Shown piece after piece: positions 49,179 through 58,147 of a stretch of DNA of 64,000 nt. The first letter of the stretch is position 1. Every line of letters starts with the position of its first letter. The notes beneath the pieces are model-generated. The model saw only the letters and a list, made by a program, of their open reading frames with translations, was not told the DNA's origin and ran no database searches. The translations under genes and the position numbers were made by a program. This DNA is from an uncultured Clostridia bacterium. GTDB taxonomy: Bacteria; Bacillota; Clostridia; TANB77; CAG-508. The DNA lies in contig CAKPLT010000008.1 of assembly GCA_934167755.1 (NCBI GenBank), positions 12,308 through 76,307 of the forward strand. Direction: 5' to 3'.

Positions 49179-49221
49179 AAAATCACCCTTATTACAATTA
49201 TTCGTAATATTGGGTGATTTT
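49179..49221 (-). terminator. Terminator/attenuator hairpin covering the yitT-like ribosome site
   Basis: Minus strand AAAATCACCC pairs with GGGTGATTTT (inner ATTAC / GTAAT), followed by TTTTTT and then, within three bases, the ATG. It ends the upstream operon and buries the Shine-Dalgarno of the next gene. Confidence 0.65.
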
Positions 49222-49224
49222 ATA

Positions 49225-50565
49225 CTAAATTACAACTTTCTCTCCTGTTTCAGGATTATAATATTCTGCTGTTTCTTGAGGCTCAATTTTTAAAACTTCA
49301 TTAAAATCATATATATAATCTGGAACTGCTCCTCCTGGTTCAGCTCTATTGTATTTTATTATTATTGGTTCAACATTTTCTTCAAAGTCGTGTACCGTCA
49401 TCTCATATGAATTTCCACTTACTTGGCAATATGTTAAAGTTTGTTGAGTTGAATATTCTTTAGTTGTATTAATACTTATATAATAATTTAATACATAGAA
49501 ATTACTTGTATCTCTACTTGCTATTGATTTAATTTTTTCTATTTCAGATTCTATTTTACTTACTTTATTTTGTAATAATTTTTTACTAAATATGTTTTCC
49601 TCTCCATCCGTGTTGTCTATATTTATATCTATAAAATAGTTACTTCCTTTTTCATAATTAATATATCTATAGTCAACCAAATATCGTTCTGATAAAGTAT
49701 ATAAATTTTTTAATCCAACATTATTTGTTTCAAAAATAGATTCATTTGTTAAATATCTATTATAAATTGCTATATAATCAGCATATTTTTCCATATCTAT
49801 TGTTATTTTCTTATTATCTTCTCCATAATAAATATCAATTTCATTAGGAGAAAAATTAAATTCTTCTATTTTACCTTTTTTATATTGATTAATAAATGTA
49901 AAAATTTCTCCTTCTATATCACCATAATCTGCTACAACAAAATCTCCTGCAAGATTTTCTTCTACATTATTTTGCGCAAAACTATAATATGCTGAATTCC
50001 TTAAAATGTTTTCTATTGGTGCATTTGAAGTAAATAATTTATCTATAGTTATTTCATTTCCTGTTGTTAAATCATAGTTTATTCCTTTAAAGCCTTGGAA
50101 AAAACCATCACCATCATCATCTATTTTGGCAACATATGATACATCAAAAGAAATCGTATTAGCAAAATTTGCAGTATTATTTATATATACAGACACATTT
50201 ATAACCTTGTCTAAATCCTTTATTTTTTCCCTATAAAAATTTAATGCCACTTTTTCTATTTCTTGATTAATATTTTCTTGAATTATTTTATTTTTTAGTC
50301 CTGATATTTGTAAATAGTTTATTTCTACTTTTTCTTTTGTCACTTTACTTTCTTTAATTTTTAGATCATTTTGATTATATGTGCCTTTTAAATCTATTCC
50401 ATCTACATCTTTTTGTGATTCATAGTTTTTAAGAATATTTAGATTTTCCTCATTTCCTTGATCTATTTCTATATTTTTGTATAATATTAATCCTAATGTT
50501 CCAGATATGCATATAACACAAAATACTATTACAAATATTATTTTAGCTTTAGTAGTTTTGAACAT
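49225..50565 (-). CDS. Membrane-anchored DUF4163/DUF3298-like protein
   Basis: 446 residues from the ATG 7 nt after AAAGGAGG, inside the end of the upstream gene (17-bp overlap). One N-terminal transmembrane helix (about 8-28) is followed by an extracellular part. There, VTKEKVEINYLQISGLKN, FDVSYVAKIDDDGDGFFQGFKGINYDL and TIDKLFTSN resemble the DUF4163-DUF3298 pair found in RsiV-type anti-sigma factors and PdaC. A second domain follows (ISINTTKEYSTQQTLTYCQVSG). No sigma factor is adjacent. It may act in envelope sensing; the assignment is by weak resemblance. Confidence 0.6.
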   Translation of the reverse strand: MFKTTKAKIIFVIVFCVICISGTLGLILYKNIEIDQGNEENLNILKNYESQKDVDGIDLKGTYNQNDLKIKESKVTKEKVEINYLQISGLKNKIIQENINQEIEKVALNFYREKIKDLDKVINVSVYINNTANFANTISFDVSYVAKIDDDGDGFFQGFKGINYDLTTGNEITIDKLFTSNAPIENILRNSAYYSFAQNNVEENLAGDFVVADYGDIEGEIFTFINQYKKGKIEEFNFSPNEIDIYYGEDNKKITIDMEKYADYIAIYNRYLTNESIFETNNVGLKNLYTLSERYLVDYRYINYEKGSNYFIDINIDNTDGEENIFSKKLLQNKVSKIESEIEKIKSIASRDTSNFYVLNYYISINTTKEYSTQQTLTYCQVSGNSYEMTVHDFEENVEPIIIKYNRAEPGGAVPDYIYDFNEVLKIEPQETAEYYNPETGEKVVI

Positions 50566-51493
50566 AACCAGCCTCCTTTGCAACATTTTGTCCTCTTTCA
50601 GATTTCATTAAATCTAATAGTTTTCGTGTGTTACTATCTTCTGGTTCATCTTTTCTTATAACAGCATAATAAGCAGTTTGTATATCATATATTCCTGTTT
50701 GTATATTTTCATATGTTGGGGCGTTTCCGTTAATTGATAATAATTTCATTGTATCTGATGAATACATTGTTGTTGCATAATAATAATATGAATATCCAAT
50801 TGCATTTTTTCCATTATTATAATCTGATATTACATCTACTATATCTGCCATAGTTTGCGCAATTGTTTCTTTCACTGGCTCTATCATTTTCTTTCCCTTC
50901 ATTACTAATGATAGCATTCCTGATTGACTTCCTGAATTTTCTGGCCTTTGATACGCAATTATTTTTTTACTCTCTCCTCCAACACTCTTCCAACTTTTTA
51001 TTTTTCCTGAATAAATGTCTTGTACCTGTTCTAATGTTAAGTTATCTACTGGATTTTCTTTATTTACAAAAAACACAAATGCTTCTTTTACAATTGGAAC
51101 TATCTCTAATTCTACATTTTTTTCTTTAGCTAATTTTTGCTCATCTTCTGAAGGATATGTTACTAATATTAAATCTGTATTGCCATTTATTAAATTGACA
51201 TATGCATTATGTGTTTTTGAATGCGTTACTTCAACATCTTTAATATCTGTCCCTGTAAAATTTGCTTTAAATGCTTCAGCAAGAGGCAATGTTGCTGTTG
51301 ATCCATCAATTCTTGGGTAGTCTTCTTCTGAAAATACTTTTTCTTGATTTTGCATAGTTTTCTTTTCTTCTGGATCTAATATTGGCTTTGTTTTATCTTT
51401 AGTAAAATAAAAATATGCTAAAACACATCCCAAAACTACTAATATTGTTATAATTACTAATAATACATTTGTTATTCTTTTGTTTTTCTCCAT
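50549..51493 (-). CDS. PstS-like phosphate/solute-binding protein
   Basis: 314 residues from the ATG 6 nt after GAGGGG. A single N-terminal hydrophobic helix (about 8-27, ending LGCVLAYFYF) anchors a periplasmic-binding-protein-like domain. Phosphate-binding PstS-type phrases are IDGSTATLPLAEAF near residue 62, then VNKENPVDNLTLEQVQDIYSGKIKSWKSVGG and AYQRPENSGSQSGM. It binds phosphate or another oxyanion outside the cell. The pstCAB transporter genes are not nearby, so a receptor role is possible. It overlaps the DUF3298-like gene by 17 bp, indicating coupled expression. Confidence 0.85.
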   Translation of the reverse strand: MEKNKRITNVLLVIITILVVLGCVLAYFYFTKDKTKPILDPEEKKTMQNQEKVFSEEDYPRIDGSTATLPLAEAFKANFTGTDIKDVEVTHSKTHNAYVNLINGNTDLILVTYPSEDEQKLAKEKNVELEIVPIVKEAFVFFVNKENPVDNLTLEQVQDIYSGKIKSWKSVGGESKKIIAYQRPENSGSQSGMLSLVMKGKKMIEPVKETIAQTMADIVDVISDYNNGKNAIGYSYYYYATTMYSSDTMKLLSINGNAPTYENIQTGIYDIQTAYYAVIRKDEPEDSNTRKLLDLMKSERGQNVAKEAGYVQNY

Positions 51494-51516
51494 ACACATT
51501 CCCCTCTATTCAAGTT

Positions 51517-52578
51517 TTATTGATAGTCTTCTAAAAACTCTGGATATTTTTCTAAAACTTCTAACTCTAATTTCCCTTGTTTTATTTTTTCATCTTGTTT
51601 TACAATCAAATCTAATGTATACATATCTTTTAGTTTCTCAATATTTTCTCTTTTATGACCTATTACATTGTTTGCATCTTGCGGATTTACTGTAGCTTGA
51701 ACTTTTTTTACTTTTACATTTAGTTGTTTTATTTTTGCAACAATTGTGTCATACCATAATCCTGATTCTACGAGTTGTCTAAATGCTGGATGATATGGAC
51801 CTGTTACAACTTCACTTCCTTCTATATTAGGATCTGTTATCTCGTCTGTATTTTGTAATCCTACTCTAATTATTTCAATTCCTTTTTGATTAAACATAGA
51901 AACAAGTTCTTTACATATTTCTACTGCTTGTACCACTGTTAATGGCGTATATTTTTCATCTAAAAATTCCTTTTCTAATTTTGTGTTTTTTATCACTAAT
52001 ACTGGGTATATTCTAACCATTTTAGGTTTTAATTTTATTAATTCTTTTGCTGTATTTACTTCGTCAAGTCTTGTGCTTTCTGGTAATCCCACCATCATCT
52101 GATGACCTAATTTAAATCCATACCATCTAATCATTTTAGATGCTCTTTTCACATCCTCAAATGTATGTCCTCTATTTGCCCTTCGTAATATATAATCATT
52201 TGCTGATTGGACACCTAATTCTATTGTTTCTACTTTATATTTTTTTAATCTTTTTAAAGTTTTTCTGTCTATATAATCAGGTCTTGTTGAAATTCTTATG
52301 CAATTAATTTTCCCTTGTTTTACATATTCGTATGCTGTTTGTAAAAACTCTTCTTGTTTTTCTACATCAATACCTGTAAAACTTCCTCCGAAAAACGCCA
52401 CCTCTTTTTTTGCATATTTATCTTTTATATTCTTTAAGAAAAAGTCTATTGTTTCTTTTATATCTTCTTTTGTTATCATTTTTTGTTGTCCACTAATTGA
52501 TTTTTGGTTGCAAAAAATGCAATCGTTTGGGCACCCTAAATGCGGTACAAATATTGGTATGATATAATGTTTTTTCAT
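51517..52578 (-). CDS. Elp3-like radical SAM protein
   Basis: 353 residues from the ATG after GAGGAGGTTTATT. Radical SAM cysteines are at 16, 20 and 23 (CPNDCIFC), then FFGGSFTGI and RPDYIDRKTLKRLKKYKVETIELGVQSAND, with a C-terminal radical-SAM-associated domain (GPYHPAFRQLVESGLW). The N-terminal half resembles the Elp3/YhcC-type subgroup, which modifies tRNA; the acetyltransferase domain of true Elp3 is absent. This gene is often found beside rnc in Clostridia. The substrate is unknown. It overlaps nothing and follows rnc by 16 bp. Confidence 0.85.
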   Translation of the reverse strand: MKKHYIIPIFVPHLGCPNDCIFCNQKSISGQQKMITKEDIKETIDFFLKNIKDKYAKKEVAFFGGSFTGIDVEKQEEFLQTAYEYVKQGKINCIRISTRPDYIDRKTLKRLKKYKVETIELGVQSANDYILRRANRGHTFEDVKRASKMIRWYGFKLGHQMMVGLPESTRLDEVNTAKELIKLKPKMVRIYPVLVIKNTKLEKEFLDEKYTPLTVVQAVEICKELVSMFNQKGIEIIRVGLQNTDEITDPNIEGSEVVTGPYHPAFRQLVESGLWYDTIVAKIKQLNVKVKKVQATVNPQDANNVIGHKRENIEKLKDMYTLDLIVKQDEKIKQGKLELEVLEKYPEFLEDYQ

Positions 52579-52594
52579 AATAAACCTCCTCATT

Positions 52595-53263
52595 TTATTT
52601 TGTGTTTTCAAGAGCCTTTCTTGCTGCTTCCATTTCAGCTAATTTTTTTGATTTTCCAGAACCTACAGCTAAAATTTTATTATTACATTCTACTTGCGCT
52701 TCAAATGTTTTATCATGATCTGGTCCATTTTCTTTTATAATTATATATTTTATTTCAACTTCTCCATGTTTCTGTAATTTTTCTTGTAAAACTGTTTTAT
52801 AATCTTTTTGCCCTACATGTTGGCTTGCTACTTTAATTGCATCTTTTAAATTTTCAATAATAAATCTTTTAACCTCTTCTAAGCCTCCATCTAAATATAT
52901 TGCAGCTATTACAGCTTCAACACTGTCTGCTAAAATAGCAGGTCTTACTTCTTTGTTTATGTTTCTTTCCGATTTTCCAAGATATAAGAAATCACTAAAA
53001 TTATGCATCAGAGCTACTTTGTGTAAACTTGTTTCACATACTACTGTTGCTCTAACTTTAGTCATTTCTCCTTCTTTTAAGTTTTGATAATTTTTGTACA
53101 AATAATCACTTGATATGAATTCTAATATACTATCTCCTAAAAATTCTAATTTTTCATTGCTTTCTACATTGTGTTCATATGCATATGAAGTATGTGTTAA
53201 TGCTTTTTTTAATAGTTTTTTATCTTTAAATGTGTAGCCAATATTTTCTTCTAAACTTTTCAT
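52595..53263 (-). CDS. rnc: Ribonuclease III
   Basis: 222 residues. The signature NEKLEFLGDSILEFISSDYL near 36-55 holds the metal-binding Glu/Asp, with the second acidic set in ILADSVEAVIAAIYLDGG. A double-stranded-RNA binding domain fills the last 70 residues (DYKTVLQEKLQKHGEVEIKY ... KSKKLAEMEAARKAL). It processes rRNA precursors and other structured transcripts. ATG after CGGAGGA-like sequence. A minus-strand TTGAAA...TATAAT pair (53290-53317) lies just upstream, so it is transcribed apart from acpP. Confidence 0.96.
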   Translation of the reverse strand: MKSLEENIGYTFKDKKLLKKALTHTSYAYEHNVESNEKLEFLGDSILEFISSDYLYKNYQNLKEGEMTKVRATVVCETSLHKVALMHNFSDFLYLGKSERNINKEVRPAILADSVEAVIAAIYLDGGLEEVKRFIIENLKDAIKVASQHVGQKDYKTVLQEKLQKHGEVEIKYIIIKENGPDHDKTFEAQVECNNKILAVGSGKSKKLAEMEAARKALENTK

Positions 53264-53289
53264 ACATTCCTCCGATTTTCTATAGTACT

Positions 53290-53317
53290 ATTATATACTA
53301 TTTTATGTTTTTTTCAA
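53290..53317 (-). promoter_or_regulatory. rnc promoter
   Basis: Minus strand TTGAAA and TATAAT with 16 bp spacing, directly after the acpP terminator. Confidence 0.6.
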
Positions 53318-53325
53318 GTTTTTTC

Positions 53326-53356
53326 AAAAAATAAAAGAACGAATTTTTTCGTTCTC
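53326..53356 (-). terminator. acpP terminator
   Basis: AGAACGAA / TTCGTTCT perfect arms with a 3-nt loop; minus strand T run TTTTATTTTTT. Confidence 0.9.
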
Positions 53357-53364
53357 CTTTTATT

Positions 53365-53604
53365 TTATACATTTTCTTTTATGTAGTCAACTACATCTCC
53401 TACTGTAACAACCTTTTCTGCATCTGCATCTGGAATTTCTATATCAAATTCTTCTTCTAATGCCATTACTAATTCTACTATATCTAAGGAATCAGCTCCT
53501 AAATCATCTATAAATGATGCTTCTAATGTAACTGCTGTTTCAGCAACTCCTAGTTGTTCTACTATTATTCCTTTTACCTTTTCAAAAACTTCTTCTGAAC
53601 TCAT
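53365..53604 (-). CDS. acpP: Acyl carrier protein
   Basis: 79 residues from the ATG after GAGGAGGTGAACTTGTT. The phosphopantetheine attachment Ser39 sits in [11 protein letters not shown], and the protein is acidic with the usual four-helix pattern. It carries growing fatty acids. It follows plsX (about 155 bp) and ends in its own terminator; the fabD/fabG genes common in this cluster are missing. Confidence 0.97.
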   Translation of the reverse strand: MSSEEVFEKVKGIIVEQLGVAETAVTLEASFIDDLGADSLDIVELVMALEEEFDIEIPDADAEKVVTVGDVVDYIKENV

Positions 53605-53760
53605 AACAAGTTCACCTCCTCTCAAGTGTTAAATGATATGTGTCATTTAATAATCAAATCATCTGTAACATTTATATTATATGTTACTATTTTTGTCAAG
53701 CATATTTAAAATATTTTTTTGTTTTTATACTACCCATTCTAATTTTACTGCTAAACTTAT

Positions 53761-54789
53761 CTATTTTCTAGCATTTTGCTTTTCAAACTCTTCTATTATT
53801 TTATCAACTGCTTTATTTTCTACGAATTTTTCAGCTTGTTTTATTGTAAATTCAAAAAGTTTTTCATCACTACTTCCATGTGCTTTTACAACTGGTTTTT
53901 TTACTCCTAAGAATAATGCTCCCCCATATGACTTGTAATCCATTGTTTTTTTAAATCTATTTATCGCTGGTAAACATGGCACTGTACATATTTTAGAAAT
54001 TAAATTTTGAGTTAAACTTTCTGATAATGTTCTTTTTACAAATTTTCCAAGACCTTCTGTTGTTTTTAAAAATACATTTCCAGTAAAACCATCTGTTACT
54101 ATTGCATCAATTTCTCCTGAAAATGCATCCCTTCCTTCAACATTTCCTACAAAATTTATATTTAATTCTTCTGATTTTTCTTTTAATAATTTATAACTTT
54201 CTTTTACTAATTCATTTCCCTTTGTTTCTTCTGTTCCTATATTCAATAAACCTACTGCCGGATGTTCAATTCCAAATGTATTTCTTAAATAGATTGTTGA
54301 CATTTGAGCAAATTGTAATAAATTAATTGGCTTGCAGTTTGTATTTGAACCAGAATCTATTAACAATAGTTGGCTTTTATATGCAGGTAGTATTCCAGCT
54401 AATGCCGGTCTATCTATTCCTTTTATTCTACCAACTAGTAATGTAGCTCCTGCCAATAAAGCACCTGAATTTCCAGCAGAAATAAACACATCTCCTTCTC
54501 CTTCTTTTAGCATTTTAAATCCAATTACCATTGATGAATCTTTTTTATGCTTTATAGCAACTGTTGGTTGGTCTTCCATTTCTATTGTTTCTGTTGCATT
54601 CTTTATTTTTAGTCTTGTTGATACTTCTTCTGCTTTTTTTCCTGTAAATTCTTTTATTTTATTTCTAATTATTTCTTCTTTTCCTATTAGTGTTACATCT
54701 GCTTTTATTTGATTTATTGCTTTTATAGCTCCTTTTATATTTGCATCTGGCGCATTATCTCCACCCATTGCGTCTAGTAATATATTCAT
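53761..54789 (-). CDS. plsX: Phosphate acyltransferase PlsX
   Basis: 342 residues. The family start is DAMGGDNAPDANIKGA, with GFKMLKEGEGDVFISAGNSGALLAGA and NIGTEETKGN, ending near KSYGGALFLGVKKPVVKAHGSSD. PlsX makes acyl-phosphate from acyl-ACP for phospholipid synthesis, so pairing with acpP fits. rpmF and fapR, often upstream, are not present; instead the gene is preceded by the family 2 hairpin element. Confidence 0.97.
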   Translation of the reverse strand: MNILLDAMGGDNAPDANIKGAIKAINQIKADVTLIGKEEIIRNKIKEFTGKKAEEVSTRLKIKNATETIEMEDQPTVAIKHKKDSSMVIGFKMLKEGEGDVFISAGNSGALLAGATLLVGRIKGIDRPALAGILPAYKSQLLLIDSGSNTNCKPINLLQFAQMSTIYLRNTFGIEHPAVGLLNIGTEETKGNELVKESYKLLKEKSEELNINFVGNVEGRDAFSGEIDAIVTDGFTGNVFLKTTEGLGKFVKRTLSESLTQNLISKICTVPCLPAINRFKKTMDYKSYGGALFLGVKKPVVKAHGSSDEKLFEFTIKQAEKFVENKAVDKIIEEFEKQNARK

Positions 54790-54900
54790 TTAATTTCATT
54801 CCCTTCATTTATGTTATCATATAATTTTTTCTTTATATTGATGATTATTCGTGATGTTTATATTTTATTATTGTTTTATTAAAATTGCAATAGTTTTAGT

Positions 54901-54996
54901 AACAAATAAGAGATTTTGAAAAAATTTTTATTTGTTTTCGCTTAATTTGAGTTTCTAAACAAAACTATGAAATATTAAGTAACTAACGATTATATA
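54901..54996 (+). repeat. Two-hairpin intergenic element, family 2, copy B
   Basis: AACAAATAA / TTATTTGTT hairpin, then TTTCGC, ATTTGAGTTT in a second, weaker hairpin (CTTAAT..TTTC / GAAATATTAAG), and the end CTAACGATT. Its stems replace those of the copy at 12221 with complementary changes. It accounts for most of the gap between plsX and the next gene. Confidence 0.55.
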
Positions 54997-55027
54997 AAAA
55001 ATAGAGGAACACTTTATGTGTTTCTCT
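54995..55027 (-). terminator. Terminator of the 162-residue gene
   Basis: AGAGAAACAC / GTGTTCCTCT hairpin with a TTTAT-type loop and a T run on the minus strand; it overlaps the stop codon. Confidence 0.85.
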
Positions 55028-55514
55028 ATAAATCATCTCTTGGATCAGTATCTTTTTCTTTTATATTTTTTTGTATATGTTGACTAGGCTCTAATTTTGT
55101 TGTTTCTTTATTTTCTTCTTTTGGTTTTATATTATGTACTCTTGCAAAAAAGTCTTCTTTTTCTTTGTTTATTTTTCTTTCACTTCCATCTGTTATCTGT
55201 TTTTGTTTTTCTTTTCCAGAAGATAACAGATTTTTTGTTTGCATTGCTAATCTTTTAAATGGATTTGGCTCATATTTACCTAAAATTTCCATCATATCCG
55301 AATTTACATTAGAAATTTTATCAATTTTATCTCTTTCTCTTTTATTCCATGGTAAAAACGCTCTTTTTGAAAAATCTTTTTTATTCCACTTTATAGGTAA
55401 TATTTCATCCAATTCACTCTTATTTTTAGCATTTATTGCTTCTATTGCACTTTTTACATCTTCTTTTGTTATTAAGTCTTTATCTAATGCTTTCATCATA
55501 CTAAACACAATCAT
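55026..55514 (-). CDS. Unknown charged protein, possibly the detached C-terminal part of the upstream gene
   Basis: 162 residues as annotated from ATG, but there is no ribosome site before it. The frame stays open upstream to a TAA inside the end of the 366-residue gene, giving IFGSINPMIVFSMMKALDK. It begins 10 bp after the upstream stop in the +1 frame, so a single frameshift would fuse the two. The content is helical and highly charged (LITKEDVKSAIEAINAKNKSELDEILPIKW ... KRERDKIDKISN), with a long Glu/Lys-rich end. No membrane helix or known domain is recognised. Confidence 0.55.
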   Translation of the reverse strand: MIVFSMMKALDKDLITKEDVKSAIEAINAKNKSELDEILPIKWNKKDFSKRAFLPWNKRERDKIDKISNVNSDMMEILGKYEPNPFKRLAMQTKNLLSSGKEKQKQITDGSERKINKEKEDFFARVHNIKPKEENKETTKLEPSQHIQKNIKEKDTDPRDDL

Positions 55515-55524
55515 TGGATTTATA

Positions 55525-56625
55525 CTACCGAATATTTAATTTAATTGCTTCTGCACTATCTATAATATTAAGCTTTTTAATCAATTGTGAATTTAATTCA
55601 TTTTTAGGAAAAGACTTCATATATCTAAAAAATTCTTTTGATTTTGCTACTGGAAATTTTTTTCCATCTTTAGTAAATCTTACTTTTATTTTTCTACCTA
55701 TAATTATTTGTGCAAATGGTTCTAAATTTACCATTTGTATTGTTGATTTTGGTTTTACTGGATCTGGCTTTAATGGATCTGGTTTTACTGGATTTGGTTT
55801 TACAGGATCTGGTTTTACTGGATCTGGTTTTACTGGATTTGGTTTTACTGGATCTGGCTTTACTGGATCTGGCTTTACTGGATTTGGTTTTACTGGATCT
55901 GGCTTTACTGGATTTGGTTTTACAGGATCTGACTTTACTGGATTTGGTTTTACAGGATCTGGCTTTGTTAAATTGTCTTTAGAAATTTCAAAAATTTCAG
56001 CTAACTCTGGTAATATATGTTTTCTATCATGTATTTCGACAGCCGTAATTTTATTTTTTAAATCACCTAATTTTTTATATTCTTCTCTTATCTTTTTCTC
56101 ATCTAACTTTGAATTTATCACTTTAATTTGATTTTCTAAATTAGGAATTATTTCATTTTTTCGTTTAAGATAAATTGCATCATTAGGATTAATGCCATTC
56201 TTTTCCCATATTTTTATTCCATCCACTTGTTTTTTCAATTCTTCTTCTAATTTATTTTTTTCAACTAAATATTGGTTCTTATTATTAACATATCCAACTA
56301 ATTCATTTCTTCTTGTATTAATTAAATCTTTCCATTCTATAATAGATGTTTTCAATTGACTCTCATTTTCTTTTATTTCATCATTTAAATTTTTTTTCAA
56401 TCTTTGTAGATTACTATGCATTGTTTCTAATTGTTTTTTTTCTTTATCTCTAATTGGAATATCTGTTGGGAAAATATCTTCATCCCACTTCTCGTCAAAT
56501 TCTTTTTTTCTTTCTTGATAGTTTTTTTCTTTTTTATCAACTAATTTAGGTAATTCTTTGTCATATTTGTCAAATTTATCAATATATTTTTTTAGTTCTT
56601 CGGCTATTTGTTCTTTTATTTCCAT
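55525..56625 (-). CDS. Coiled-coil protein with a Pro-Lys-Asp/Asn repeat linker
   Basis: 366 residues. An N-terminal coiled coil (about 1-215, rich in E, K, L and N) joins to a linker of a dozen or so six-residue units of the form PVKPDP/PVKPNP (about 218-295). A C-terminal basic part follows (FAQIIIGRKIKVRFTKDGKKFPVAK). There is no signal or membrane helix. The linker resembles extended cell-wall or scaffold spacers. A consensus promoter with three phased TGTAATATTT motifs precedes it, as for the other coiled-coil gene at 61.7 kb. Function unknown. Confidence 0.6.
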   Translation of the reverse strand: MEIKEQIAEELKKYIDKFDKYDKELPKLVDKKEKNYQERKKEFDEKWDEDIFPTDIPIRDKEKKQLETMHSNLQRLKKNLNDEIKENESQLKTSIIEWKDLINTRRNELVGYVNNKNQYLVEKNKLEEELKKQVDGIKIWEKNGINPNDAIYLKRKNEIIPNLENQIKVINSKLDEKKIREEYKKLGDLKNKITAVEIHDRKHILPELAEIFEISKDNLTKPDPVKPNPVKSDPVKPNPVKPDPVKPNPVKPDPVKPDPVKPNPVKPDPVKPDPVKPNPVKPDPLKPDPVKPKSTIQMVNLEPFAQIIIGRKIKVRFTKDGKKFPVAKSKEFFRYMKSFPKNELNSQLIKKLNIIDSAEAIKLNIR

Positions 56626-56663
56626 AATTATCTCCTTTCATTTTTCTTATAAAAACTACAACT

Positions 56664-56692
56664 ATTATATCATTAATAGAAATATTTGTCAA
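56664..56692 (-). promoter_or_regulatory. Promoter of the coiled-coil/Pro-Lys gene
   Basis: Minus strand TTGACA (56687-56692) and TATAAT (56664-56669), 17 bp apart. Confidence 0.85.
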
Positions 56693-56704
56693 ATATTATG
56701 TTAA

Positions 56705-56747
56705 TGTAATATTTTTGATAAATATTTGTAATATTTCTGTAATATTT
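56705..56747. promoter_or_regulatory. Phased TGTAATATTT repeats (candidate operator)
   Basis: TGTAATATTT occurs at 56705, 56727 and 56738, i.e. 22 and 11 bp apart, with a degenerate copy (TGATAAATAT) in the free slot at 56716. The array starts 13 bp upstream of the -35. Confidence 0.5.
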
Positions 56748-56776
56748 GTCGTCAGTATTGCAATTATAAATGTAAA

Positions 56777-56804
56777 AAAAGAAGCCAATTTCTCGACTTC
56801 TTTT
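56777..56804 (-). terminator. tuf terminator
   Basis: Minus strand AAAAGAAG..CGAG / GGCTTCTTTT hairpin followed by TTTTT, after the tuf stop. Confidence 0.8.
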
Positions 56805-56823
56805 ATATATAATAATTTAGTTA

Positions 56824-58026
56824 TTATTCAATTATATCAGCAACAACACCTGAACCAACTGTTCTACCACCTTCACGAATAGCAAATCTTAATCCTTTTT
56901 CGATAGCGATAGGTGTGATTAATTCAATTGTCATTGATACATTATCACCAGGCATAACCATTTCTGTTCCAGCAGGTAATTCAATAACACCAGTTACATC
57001 TGTTGTTCTGAAATAGAATTGTGGTCTGTATCCGTTGAAGAATGGAGTATGTCTTCCACCTTCGTCTTTAGTTAAAACATATACTTCTGATGTGAATTTT
57101 GTATGTGGATGAATTGTTCCTGGTTTACATAGTACTTGACCTCTTTCGATGTCTTTTCTATCAATTCCTCTTAATAATGTTCCGATATTATCTCCTGCTT
57201 CAGCTTGATCTAATAATTTTCTGAACATTTCTACACCTGTAACAACAGTTTTTCTTCTTTCTGTTGATAGACCGATAATTTCTACTTCGTCAGAAACTTT
57301 AACAATTCCTCTTTCTACTCTACCTGTTGCAACTGTTCCACGTCCTGTAATTGTGAATACATCTTCAACTGGCATTAAGAATGGTTGATCAATTGGTCTT
57401 TCTGGTGTTGGTATATAGCTATCAACAGCTTCCATTAATTCTTTGATTGGTGCATATACTGCATCATTAGGATCTGTTGATGTACTTTCTAATACTTTTA
57501 ATGAAGAACCTTTTATAATTGGAATTTCGTCTCCTGGGAAACCATATTCTGATAATAGGTCTCTAACTTCCATTTCAACTAATTCTAATAATTCTGGATC
57601 ATCTACCATATCACATTTATTTAAGTAAACAACGATGTATTTTACACCTACTTGTCTAGCTAATAAGATGTGTTCTCTTGTTTGTGGCATTGGTCCATCA
57701 GCTGCTGATACAACTAATATTGCACCATCCATTTGAGCTGCACCTGTAATCATATTTTTTACATAGTCAGCATGTCCTGGGCAGTCAACATGTGCATAGT
57801 GTCTGTTGTCTGTTTCATATTCTACATGTGCTGTATTGATTGTGATTCCTCTTGCTTTTTCTTCTGGTGCACCATCAATTTCATCATAAGCTTCAAATTT
57901 AGCTTTTCCTAATAATGATAAATATTTTGTGATAGCAGCAGTTGTTGTTGTTTTTCCATGGTCAACATGTCCGATTGTACCAATGTTAACGTGTGGCTTT
58001 GTTCTTTCAAATTTTGCTTTTGCCAT
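56824..58026 (-). CDS. tuf: Elongation factor Tu
   Basis: 400 residues. The GTP-binding motifs are GHVDHGKTT (P-loop), the switch regions with [15 protein letters not shown] and [29 protein letters not shown] and a SALK-like GSSLK. Domain 2 and 3 sequences run to the end ([15 protein letters not shown]). It delivers aminoacyl-tRNA. It is the last gene of the str operon; the leader before it has two hairpins. ATG after AAGGAGGAATAAAAA. Confidence 0.98.
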   Translation of the reverse strand: MAKAKFERTKPHVNIGTIGHVDHGKTTTTAAITKYLSLLGKAKFEAYDEIDGAPEEKARGITINTAHVEYETDNRHYAHVDCPGHADYVKNMITGAAQMDGAILVVSAADGPMPQTREHILLARQVGVKYIVVYLNKCDMVDDPELLELVEMEVRDLLSEYGFPGDEIPIIKGSSLKVLESTSTDPNDAVYAPIKELMEAVDSYIPTPERPIDQPFLMPVEDVFTITGRGTVATGRVERGIVKVSDEVEIIGLSTERRKTVVTGVEMFRKLLDQAEAGDNIGTLLRGIDRKDIERGQVLCKPGTIHPHTKFTSEVYVLTKDEGGRHTPFFNGYRPQFYFRTTDVTGVIELPAGTEMVMPGDNVSMTIELITPIAIEKGLRFAIREGGRTVGSGVVADIIE

Positions 58027-58047
58027 TTTTTATTCCTCCTTGTTTTT

Positions 58048-58136
58048 GGTGATTTATTCACCTTATTTTTATTTTTAATATTAATAACTTTTTTATGCAC
58101 TTGCATTTTATAACACTTTGGTTAAAAATGCAAGTG
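58048..58136 (-). promoter_or_regulatory. fusA-tuf intergenic hairpins
   Basis: A 12-bp stem CACTTGCATTTT / AAAATGCAAGTG (58098-58136) with a 15-nt loop, followed in the transcript by GGTGA / TCACC (58048-58062) just before the tuf ribosome site. There is no T run, so they are more likely leader or processing structures than terminators. Confidence 0.6.
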
Positions 58137-58147
58137 TTTTTATAAAA

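Noticed and set aside
55747..55970. Regular short repeats that could be taken for a CRISPR array
   Set aside because: Units are about 18 bp without distinct spacers, are in frame and encode the PVKPDP/PVKPNP linker of a protein.
55514..56131. 205-residue plus-strand frame with GSGFTGFGFTG repeats
   Set aside because: It is the antisense of the Pro-Lys repeat gene, with no ribosome site and a composition set by the opposite strand.
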